6,467 nt of DNA, taken from positions 1 through 6,467 of the forward strand of contig JAHEJH010000142.1 in NCBI GenBank assembly GCA_024638905.1. The letters are read 5' to 3'. Source of the stretch: Luminiphilus sp. (GTDB taxonomy: Bacteria > Pseudomonadota > Gammaproteobacteria > Pseudomonadales > Halieaceae). Below are positions 1 through 5,083 of this stretch, one piece after another. The notes under the pieces were generated by a model. That model saw only the letters and a program-made list of their open reading frames with translations. It searched no databases and was not told the origin of the DNA. The stretch's first letter is position 1. Every line of letters starts with the position of its first letter. A program made the position numbers and the translations under genes.

Positions 1-425
1 CGGCGATGATCCCCGCGCTGTTTTACTTTTCAGGCATGTCAGATCGGGTGGGACGGAAGCAGATTTATCGCTGGGGCGCCATTTTGACGGGCGTCTGGGG
101 TTTTGCACTGTTCCCGCTGATCGATACCGGTAGTCCTTTTATGATCACACTGGCTGTGACTGTCGGCATGATCTTTCTGGCCATGCAGTATGGCCCCCAA
201 GCCGCTTATTTCACCGAGCTTTTTTCGACAGAGGTGCGCTATTCGGGTGCCTCGCTGGGGTATCAGATTGGGGCGATTTTGGGTGGTGCCTTGGCGCCCA
301 CGATAGCTGTCTTATTGTGGACTGAGTGGGGTATCTTTTTCGTGTCGCTCTACATTTTATTGGCCGCTGGCCTCACGCTCTGGTCACTGTCCCAGTTGGA
401 GGAGACAGGAGGCCGGTCACTGTAG
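1..425 (+). CDS. MFS transporter, metabolite:H+ symporter type, C-terminal part (5' truncated)
   Basis: This is the C-terminal third of an inner-membrane secondary transporter. The reading frame is open from the window edge (first full codon at position 3) to TAG at 423-425, so the true start lies outside. What remains is about 140 residues, where the family is usually 420-450. It begins with the end of a membrane helix and the loop motif SDRVGRK, which corresponds to the cytoplasmic loop between helices 8 and 9. About four hydrophobic segments follow, probably helices 9-12. The block AYFTELFSTEVRYSGASLGY followed by QIGAILGGALAP is the typical signature of the MHS subfamily (ShiA, proline/betaine and alpha-ketoglutarate permease relatives), which import small organic acids or zwitterions with protons. 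The substrate cannot be read from this fragment. The last 9 bp overlap the 3' end of the convergent CoA-binding protein gene. Confidence 0.88.
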   Translation, partial: AMIPALFYFSGMSDRVGRKQIYRWGAILTGVWGFALFPLIDTGSPFMITLAVTVGMIFLAMQYGPQAAYFTELFSTEVRYSGASLGYQIGAILGGALAPTIAVLLWTEWGIFFVSLYILLAAGLTLWSLSQLEETGGRSL

Positions 426-863
426 CCCGCCGGCGGGAAGCAATCCTGCGTCGCGCAGTCGCGGTATTTCTATCGCCGGGCAACGGTCCATCACAGTCTG
501 TAAGCCCGCCGCTGTCGCCGTGCGCTCGGCCTCACTGTGCACGACCCCCAGTTGTGTCCACATCGCAGGTATCCCGGCAGCCACGACATCCTGCGTGACC
601 TCGGGTAGTGATGCAGCGTCGCGGAAAATATCTGCCATGTCGACGCTTGTCGGGAGGTCTGCCAGAGAGGCGTACACCGTTTGCCCGAGCAGTCTTTTCC
701 CCGCCAAGCCGGGGTTGATGGGAATGACCTCATAGCCCTCATCAAGCAGAAATTTCATCACCCGGTGGCTGGGTCGCTCGGGCTTGGCACTGGCGCCTAC
801 CAGAGCGATCCGTTTTACCTGCGCGAGCAGTTGGGCAATGGCCTCATCAGACTCAAGACGCAT
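417..863 (-). CDS. yccU: CoA-binding domain protein, YccU family
   Basis: This 148-residue protein matches the single-domain Rossmann-fold CoA-binding family of E. coli YccU almost end to end. The recognisable blocks are IALVGASAKPERPSHRVMK (residues 19-37, the nucleotide/CoA-binding glycine-rich loop), GYEVIPINP (43-51), VDMADIFR (74-81), MWTQLGV (101-107) and the near-invariant VMDRCPAIEIPR (124-135). The fold is that of the CoA-binding domain of succinyl-CoA synthetase alpha, without the catalytic domain. The physiological role of the family is not established, so a cytoplasmic CoA or acyl-CoA binding role is inferred. The start ATG lies 6 nt after the stop of the upstream hydratase-like gene. 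Only a weak G-rich ribosome site (TGGGG) lies inside that gene's end, which suggests coupled translation. Its end overlaps the convergent transporter by 9 bp. The length fits the family, with a short extra C-terminal tail (about residues 137-148). Confidence 0.93.
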   Translation of the reverse strand: MRLESDEAIAQLLAQVKRIALVGASAKPERPSHRVMKFLLDEGYEVIPINPGLAGKRLLGQTVYASLADLPTSVDMADIFRDAASLPEVTQDVVAAGIPAMWTQLGVVHSEAERTATAAGLQTVMDRCPAIEIPRLRDAGLLPAGGLQ

Positions 864-869
864 GGATGA

Positions 870-1664
870 CTAACCCCACTCGGGGTCACGTTTTTCCAGA
901 AAGGCGCCGATACCTTCTTGCGCGTCTCCGTCGGACGTAAGATTGTCGCGCATCACTTGATTGGCCAGCTCGAACGCTTTATCGAGGGGCATTTCCACCT
1001 GCCGATAGAAGGCTGATTTTCCGCGAGCAATACTCTCGGCTGAGCGAGACGCTATCTTGCCCGCTAACTCCCGGGTTGCCTGTTCCAGTTCGGTCGCGGG
1101 GACCGACCGGTTGATGAGCCCAAAGCGCTCTGCAGTGGCGGCATCGAACTGATCACCAGTCAGTGCCATTTCCAGTGCGTGCTTGCGTGAGAGATTCCGA
1201 CCAATACCGACCAATGGCGTGGTGCAGAACGTGCCAATGTTGACCCCGGGTGTGCAGAAGGTGGCATCCTCTGAGGCAATGGCCAGATCGCAGGCAGAAA
1301 CCAGTTGGCAGCCGGCGGCGCTGGCGATCCCCTGAACGCAGGCAATGATGGGTTTGGGGGTGTGCAGGATGCTCGTCATCATCGCGGCGCAATCCTGCAA
1401 TAACTGATCAACTCGCGCCTGCCAGTCGCTCTGACCCTCGTCGTCGCGGCGCCGCGTTTCCCGCAGGTCATGTCCCGCGCTAAAAGCGGGGCCGGCGGCC
1501 TTGATGACGATGACCCGGGTGCTCGGGTCAGCATTACCGGAGGCAATGGCATCTGAGAGCGCGGCGATCATGTCGCTGGAGAGGGGATTGCGACGTGCTG
1601 GCTGATTCAGCGTTAGCCACAGAATGCCGTCCTCGGCGTTCGCCAAAACCAAAGCATCGTTCAT
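870..1664 (-). CDS. Enoyl-CoA hydratase/isomerase family protein, ECHDC3-like
   Basis: This 264-residue crotonase-fold protein is presumably cytoplasmic and acts on, or binds, acyl-CoA thioesters. Visible landmarks are ARRNPLS near residue 23 (CoA-binding N-terminal block), FSAGHDL (61-67, first oxyanion-hole loop), ACVQGIASAAGCQLVSACD (108-126, second oxyanion-hole loop) and TPGVNIGTFCTTP (138-150). The C-terminal helix ends in QEGIGAFLEKRDPEW (249-263). The TPGVN.G.FC.TP and DGQEGI-like blocks are those of ECHDC3-type proteins rather than fatty-acid beta-oxidation hydratases. At the positions of the two catalytic glutamates of rat mitochondrial hydratase (Glu144, Glu164) there is Gln120 and Gly140, so ordinary hydration by that mechanism is not expected. 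Start: ATG at 1664 with AGAGG 9 nt upstream. It is the first gene of a leftward pair with the CoA-binding protein. The exact reaction is unknown. Confidence 0.9.
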   Translation of the reverse strand: MNDALVLANAEDGILWLTLNQPARRNPLSSDMIAALSDAIASGNADPSTRVIVIKAAGPAFSAGHDLRETRRRDDEGQSDWQARVDQLLQDCAAMMTSILHTPKPIIACVQGIASAAGCQLVSACDLAIASEDATFCTPGVNIGTFCTTPLVGIGRNLSRKHALEMALTGDQFDAATAERFGLINRSVPATELEQATRELAGKIASRSAESIARGKSAFYRQVEMPLDKAFELANQVMRDNLTSDGDAQEGIGAFLEKRDPEWG

Positions 1665-1693
1665 ACACCCGCACCTCTCAGCGTTTTTCGGCC

Positions 1694-1711
1694 GCCCGAC
1701 TCTAATCGGGC
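1694..1711. repeat. Short inverted repeat in the leader of the hydratase-like gene
   Basis: GCCCGA (1694-1699) and TCGGGC (1706-1711) form a perfect 6-bp dyad with a 6-nt spacer, about 30 bp upstream of the hydratase-like start codon. No T-run follows on either strand, so a terminator is unlikely. It could be a regulator-binding site or a leader hairpin, or it could be chance. It lies in the 178-bp divergent region (1665-1842), where I see no other strong signal. Confidence 0.35.
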
Positions 1712-1724
1712 CATCTCGCCCGCT

Positions 1725-1753
1725 TTAACAGTTGCAGGTTATCACGGCGCCAA
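1725..1753 (-). promoter_or_regulatory. Weak candidate promoter for the leftward acyl-CoA gene pair
   Basis: Read on the minus strand, TTGGCG (1748-1753) is followed after 17 nt by TGTTAA (1725-1730). The spacing fits sigma70 but the -10 element is poor. The site lies about 60 bp upstream of the hydratase-like ATG and just upstream of the GCCCGA/TCGGGC dyad. I found no comparably placed promoter for the rightward gene at 1843; AATAAT at 1814-1819 has no matching -35. Confidence 0.2.
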
Positions 1754-1842
1754 TGAGCAGATCAGCGCAGCTCGATTGAAAAAATATCGCGGCTAGCGCA
1801 GGCTGACCAACAGAATAATGACGAATAGACGAGGGTGGATAG

Positions 1843-2490
1843 ATGAGGATGCTATGTCTGCTGGCGTGGTTGGTAGCGTTCGGTCCCATGACCGCATTCG
1901 CGGTTGAATTCGAAGATTATGACTTCAGTCGATTCTCGCAGGAGATCACTGAGTGTGATCGCTTGGCGTCTCACGGTCGCGATCCGGGCCATGTGGCACC
2001 TGCGGTGAGTAGCAGTGCCATGGATAAGCCCGCGGCGATTGCGGCCTGTCAGCAAGCGGTCGCCGCCGACCCCGATAACCCCAGGCTCAACTATCAGCTT
2101 GGACGAGCGTACGGCTATTCGGGTCGGGGCGAAGAGGCGATGCCTTACCGGTTGAAGGCGCTAGAAGCCGATTATCCTCAGTCGCTGTTCGTGATCGGCT
2201 ACTTGTACTCCATCGGCCGCACCATTGAGCCCGATATCTGCAAAACCTATGGGTTGTGGCAGCGGGCAGCGCGTTACCGGCGTCTCGCCGCCCTGGTTGC
2301 GCTCCCGCGACACAGTCTACGAGGAGATTTTGAGGCTTGTGGGCCGGCCATTCCGCCTCAGGATCTGCGGGCTTATCTGAATGAGGGCAAAGCCCAATCC
2401 AACGACTACTACTTGGGTATGTTGGTGGATGACTTGTTGGCCGAGGTGGATGAGCGGTACCCAGCAGAACTCGGAGCGAGCGATGGCTAG
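1843..2490 (+). CDS. Secreted Sel1/TPR-like repeat protein
   Basis: This 215-residue exported protein has an N-terminal signal peptide: MR, a hydrophobic stretch through about residue 19, and a plausible cleavage after AFA at residue 20. It is therefore likely periplasmic. The mature part carries the block ECDRLASHGRDPGHVAP (38-53), then AIAACQQAVAADPDNPRLNY (65-84), a pattern often seen at the front of bacterial Sel1/TPR proteins. Helical repeat-like segments continue through about residue 145 (YQLGRAYGYSGRGEEAM, then SLFVIGYLYSIG). Four cysteines remain after cleavage (39, 69, 133, 166), which could form two disulfides. Such repeats usually mediate protein contacts; no enzymatic motif is seen. 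Start: ATG with GAGGG 7 nt upstream. A second in-frame ATG two codons later is less well spaced. The stop overlaps the start of the next gene by 8 bp. The specific function is unknown. Confidence 0.82.
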   Translation: MRMLCLLAWLVAFGPMTAFAVEFEDYDFSRFSQEITECDRLASHGRDPGHVAPAVSSSAMDKPAAIAACQQAVAADPDNPRLNYQLGRAYGYSGRGEEAMPYRLKALEADYPQSLFVIGYLYSIGRTIEPDICKTYGLWQRAARYRRLAALVALPRHSLRGDFEACGPAIPPQDLRAYLNEGKAQSNDYYLGMLVDDLLAEVDERYPAELGASDG

Positions 2491-3406
2491 TGCATGGCAT
2501 TGGGTCAGCATCGGCACCAAAGATCTCGAGGCCGCACTGGATTTCTGGGTGGCGCGCCTGGGATTTGAGTGTGTGGCGCGAGCAGAGGGGGACGATCCTG
2601 GTCTGCGACAGCACTGGGGATTGCCTGATCAACACGTAGCGCGGCAGGCCATGGTGCGCTCATCGGCAACTGCGCATGGCGGCATGCATATAGTGGAGTG
2701 GGCGGCCCCGGCTGAATCAGTTCGGGGAAACGCTATGGTTTTTGACCTCTGCCCTAAAAACCTCGATATCTATGTCGATGATCTGCCAGCTCGAATGGCC
2801 CAGTTGGTCGATCAAGGGGTGGTTTTCCGCAATGAGCACTACAGCGAGGCCGTTTCACCCGACGGGGTGCACTTCCGAGAAATCCACTTGGCGGGCCACG
2901 ATGACATCAATATCGTGCTCCTGCAGGTCATCGGTAGCGACACGCCGATCCCGCCCACAGGATTTTCTGGCGTTGGCCCGCTTGTCTGTATCGTGCGGGA
3001 GCCCAAGGAGGAAAAACGTTTTTATGAGCAGGTGATCGGACTCAAGCTCTCCCACGACAACATTCTTGGGGGACCCGACATCGAGCAGATGATTGGGTTG
3101 CCCGCAGGTTGTGCGCTAGAGGTGAGTATTTGGGCGGAACCGGGTCAGCCCCTGGGCGAGGTGGAGCTGGTGACCTATCAGGGGACTGATGGTGCGGATC
3201 TTTACCCACGGGCTCGGCCGGGAGCGCGAGGCGTTACACACCTCAATTGGCAGGTGGAAGACATTGAGGCATTCGCTGCGCATCTGAGTGCTCATGGTGT
3301 CGATCACTCTGCGTCGACCATCAACGGAAGTTTGATTCAATCCCGGGCGAGTTTGATCTTCCATTCCCCCGCAGGACTTCGGTTGGAGGCGCACCTGCGA
3401 CAGTAG
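2483..3406 (+). CDS. Two-module VOC family protein (glyoxalase/extradiol dioxygenase superfamily)
   Basis: This 307-residue protein is built from two vicinal-oxygen-chelate modules, roughly residues 3-150 and 163-305. Each starts with a strand and the helix pattern typical of the fold (TKDLEAALDFWVARLGFE at 12-29; REPKEEKRFYEQVIGLKLS at 172-190). The C-terminal module ends in FHSPAGLRLEAHL (293-305), the usual PDG..lE.. strand. Candidate metal ligands are His6 in module 1 and His253 plus Glu302 in module 2. The position of the first ligand in module 2 falls in PLVCIV and has no histidine, so a classic two-His-one-Glu extradiol dioxygenase site is incomplete. The reaction is therefore not assignable. 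Start chosen: ATG at 2483 with GGAG 6 nt upstream, which gives a natural VOC N-terminus. The frame stays open further upstream, but that extension reads as a shadow of the Sel1-like gene. The 8-bp overlap indicates co-translation with that gene. Confidence 0.82.
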   Translation: MASAWHWVSIGTKDLEAALDFWVARLGFECVARAEGDDPGLRQHWGLPDQHVARQAMVRSSATAHGGMHIVEWAAPAESVRGNAMVFDLCPKNLDIYVDDLPARMAQLVDQGVVFRNEHYSEAVSPDGVHFREIHLAGHDDINIVLLQVIGSDTPIPPTGFSGVGPLVCIVREPKEEKRFYEQVIGLKLSHDNILGGPDIEQMIGLPAGCALEVSIWAEPGQPLGEVELVTYQGTDGADLYPRARPGARGVTHLNWQVEDIEAFAAHLSAHGVDHSASTINGSLIQSRASLIFHSPAGLRLEAHLRQ

Positions 3407-3447
3407 TGCAACAACGCGTCGTCTCGGCGGTTTGTCTCCTCACTGCA

Positions 3448-3463
3448 AAGCCTTCTCAGGCTT
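3448..3463. repeat. Perfect hairpin downstream of the VOC gene
   Basis: AAGCCT and AGGCTT form a 6-bp stem around a TCTC tetraloop, 41 bp after the VOC stop codon. It is in the right place for a transcription terminator but has no T-run after it, so an intrinsic terminator is not supported. It might protect the 3' end of the message or bind a protein. Confidence 0.4.
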
Positions 3464-3484
3464 GGTCTGCCTGCTTCACTGGCG

Positions 3485-3500
3485 CCTGTCATTCGACAGG
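3485..3500. repeat. Perfect hairpin/dyad overlapping the promoter of the ALDH unit
   Basis: CCTGTC and GACAGG form a 6-bp stem around ATTC. As RNA it could extend outward to about 10 bp (3481-3504) using G-U pairs. A TTTT run follows only about 7 nt later (3512-3515), so it is at best a weak terminator for the upstream pair. The right arm contains most of the -35 element of the promoter at 3493-3520, so it could instead be an operator. Confidence 0.4.
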
Positions 3501-3520
3501 TGTTATGCCCGTTTTATAAC
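3493..3520 (+). promoter_or_regulatory. Sigma70-like promoter of the aldehyde dehydrogenase unit
   Basis: TCGACA (3493-3498, five of six matches to TTGACA) is separated by 16 nt from TATAAC (3515-3520, five of six matches to TATAAT). Transcription would start near 3527, leaving a leader of about 100 nt before the ATG at 3631. The -10 element sits in the right arm of a second dyad, GTTAT (3502-3506) with ATAAC (3516-3520), so both core elements lie in inverted repeats. That is a common layout for a repressor-controlled promoter. No regulator gene is in the window. Confidence 0.5.
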
Positions 3521-3551
3521 CCCACCGGAGTAGCTTGGGTGATACCAATTG

Positions 3552-3601
3552 TGGGGCGCTAGGAGTAGCATCGTCGGCGGGTTCGAGGCCCCAGCACCCC
3601 A
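3552..3601 (+). promoter_or_regulatory. Potential structured leader (long stem-loop) upstream of the ALDH gene
   Basis: TGGGGCGCT (3552-3560) can pair with AGCACCCCA (3593-3601) over 9 positions with one C-A mismatch, closing a 32-nt loop and followed by TTATTATT. The same 5' arm can alternatively pair perfectly over 6 bp with GCCCCA (3588-3593). Two mutually exclusive folds before a U-rich stretch and the ribosome site (AGGAG at about 3618-3622) would fit attenuation or translational control. I recognise no known riboswitch consensus, and chance is possible because the region is GC-rich. Confidence 0.3.
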
Positions 3602-3630
3602 TTATTATTCAGCACTCAGGAGCGCCTCTT

Positions 3631-5070
3631 ATGGCGGATCAACACGGCCTGTTCATCGACGGCAAATGGATCAACACTAGCGATACGGTAACCAACAGAA
3701 ACCCCTCTGACGTCAACGATGTCATTGGTGAGTATGCGCAAGCCAATGCCGGCCAAGTTGATATGGCGCTCGAGGCAGCGAATCGTGCTGTCGCCGAGTG
3801 GGGCGTGTCACCAATGGAGGCCCGCTATCAGGTACTGATGGCGATTGGCACCGAGTTGATCGAGCGTAGCGGCGAGCTCGGCGAATTGCTGGCCCGCGAA
3901 GAGGGCAAAACCCGCGCGGAGGGTGTCGGTGAAGTCTACCGATCTGGACAATTCTTCCATTACTTTGCCGCCGAGGTGCATCGCCAGATCGATGACCGGG
4001 CCGATTCGGTGCGCCCGGGCGTAGAGATTGAGACACGTCGCGAGCCTGTGGGTGTTGTGGCGATTATCAGCCCTTGGAACTTTCCCATGGCGACTGCGGT
4101 GTGGAAGATCGCGCCGGCGCTGGCTTTTGGTAACGCCGTGATCTTTAAGCCCGCGAACCTCGTGCCTGCGAGTGCTTGGGCGCTGACCGAGATTATCTCC
4201 AGGCAAGGTCTGCCCGATGGCACCTTCAATCTCCTGATGGGCAGTGGCGGCGCGGTGGGTGATCAAATCATTCACAGCGACCAAATTCATGCTGTGTCAT
4301 TCACGGGCTCGCTGCCGGTCGGCAAGCAAGTCGCAGCTGCGACCGCTGCAAATCTGGTCAAGTGTCAGCTCGAAATGGGCTCTAAAAACGCGTTAATCGT
4401 GGCTGCCGATGCTGATCTGGATGTGGCGGTAAACGCTGCGTTTGTCGGTGCTTACAGTGGCACTGGCCAAAAGTGCACGGCGTCATCGCGTCTGATTGTA
4501 GATGAAAGTGTGCACGATGCTTTTGTCGAAAAATTGCAGGCCAAGTTGGCTGCCGTGACGGTCGGGCACGCACTGGAAGAGGGGGTCGATATGGGCCCGG
4601 TTGCCTCGGAGGTGCAGCTTGCAGAGAACCTTGCTTGGATTGAGCGAGGCCAAAAGGACGGGGCAACACTGCTCTGTGGTGGCGAGGCATTGGAGATGCC
4701 CACGCCCGGCTATTACATGTCACCTGCGTTATTCATCGATACGGATAACGATATGGTCATTAATCGCGAGGAATTGTTTGCGCCGATCGCCTGCGTAATC
4801 CGCGCTAAGGACTACGAGCACGCGCTGTCGATACTCAACGATACGAATTTTGGTCTGACTGCCGGCATCGTGACGCAGTCGCTGGCGACGGCGTCTGATT
4901 TCAAAAAGCGCGCCGTGAGTGGCTGTGTGATGGTGAATCTGCCGACAGCGGGAACCGACTATCATGTTCCCTTTGGCGGGCGAAAGGACTCCAGCTTTGG
5001 CCCGCGTGAGCAGGGTCAATACGCGCGTGAGTTCTACACCACCGTCAAAACGGTTTACCTTCAGGCCTGA
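3631..5070 (+). CDS. NAD(P)-dependent aldehyde dehydrogenase, alpha-ketoglutaric semialdehyde dehydrogenase-like
   Basis: This 479-residue member of the ALDH superfamily oxidises an aldehyde or semialdehyde to the acid in the cytoplasm. All key elements are present: SPWNFP with Asn150, FKPA with cofactor Lys173, SFTGSLPVG (223-231, nucleotide-binding loop), LEMGSKNA with general base Glu248, TGQKCTASS with nucleophile Cys282, and EELFAP (380-385). The C-terminal block GTDYHVPFGGRKDSS (441-455) with FGPREQGQYAREFYTTVKT (456-474) is typical of the alpha-ketoglutaric semialdehyde (2,5-dioxopentanoate) dehydrogenase group. These act at the end of glucarate, pentose or hydroxyproline breakdown. 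I recall this similarity and could not check it; succinate semialdehyde or another short semialdehyde remains possible. Start: ATG at 3631 with AGGAG 8 nt upstream. An upstream in-frame TTG at 3535 would add 32 atypical residues and is rejected. It is the first gene of a three-gene unit, 13 bp before the M19-like gene. Confidence 0.92.
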   Translation: MADQHGLFIDGKWINTSDTVTNRNPSDVNDVIGEYAQANAGQVDMALEAANRAVAEWGVSPMEARYQVLMAIGTELIERSGELGELLAREEGKTRAEGVGEVYRSGQFFHYFAAEVHRQIDDRADSVRPGVEIETRREPVGVVAIISPWNFPMATAVWKIAPALAFGNAVIFKPANLVPASAWALTEIISRQGLPDGTFNLLMGSGGAVGDQIIHSDQIHAVSFTGSLPVGKQVAAATAANLVKCQLEMGSKNALIVAADADLDVAVNAAFVGAYSGTGQKCTASSRLIVDESVHDAFVEKLQAKLAAVTVGHALEEGVDMGPVASEVQLAENLAWIERGQKDGATLLCGGEALEMPTPGYYMSPALFIDTDNDMVINREELFAPIACVIRAKDYEHALSILNDTNFGLTAGIVTQSLATASDFKKRAVSGCVMVNLPTAGTDYHVPFGGRKDSSFGPREQGQYAREFYTTVKTVYLQA

Positions 5071-5083
5071 CGCCGGAGCGATT

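Noticed and set aside
2381..2482. An upstream extension of the VOC reading frame to an ATG at 2381
   Set aside because: The extra 34 residues lie wholly inside the Sel1-like gene in another frame, read as low-quality sequence rich in Thr and Trp, and lack a ribosome site. ATG 2483 has GGAG 6 nt upstream.
2087..2635. A 182-codon minus-strand open frame
   Set aside because: It is antisense to the Sel1-like and VOC genes, has a proline- and serine-rich composition without recognisable motifs, and lacks a supporting start context.
3448..3520. A standard intrinsic terminator after the VOC gene
   Set aside because: The hairpins are not directly followed by a T-run; TTTT at 3512-3515 is too far from the stem and lies within the promoter spacer.
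3553..3601. A tRNA gene or tRNA-like attachment site
   Set aside because: There is an acceptor-like stem and a TTCGA loop-like motif, but the span is only 49 nt. There is no anticodon arm, the T-stem is only 3 bp, and no CCA or integrase gene is present.
3535..3630. A TTG-initiated N-terminal extension of the aldehyde dehydrogenase
   Set aside because: The added 32 residues do not resemble an ALDH N-terminus, and they overlap the leader structure. ATG 3631 has a strong AGGAG and starts a normal-length protein.
3808..4290. A 160-codon minus-strand open frame within the ALDH gene
   Set aside because: It is fully antisense to a clearly conserved enzyme and its residues show no family pattern.
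4964..5083. Starting the M19-like protein at an ATG inside the ALDH gene
   Set aside because: It would overlap the ALDH gene by about 107 bp and add 40 unrelated residues. GTG 5084 has a good ribosome site and sits just ahead of the first barrel strand.
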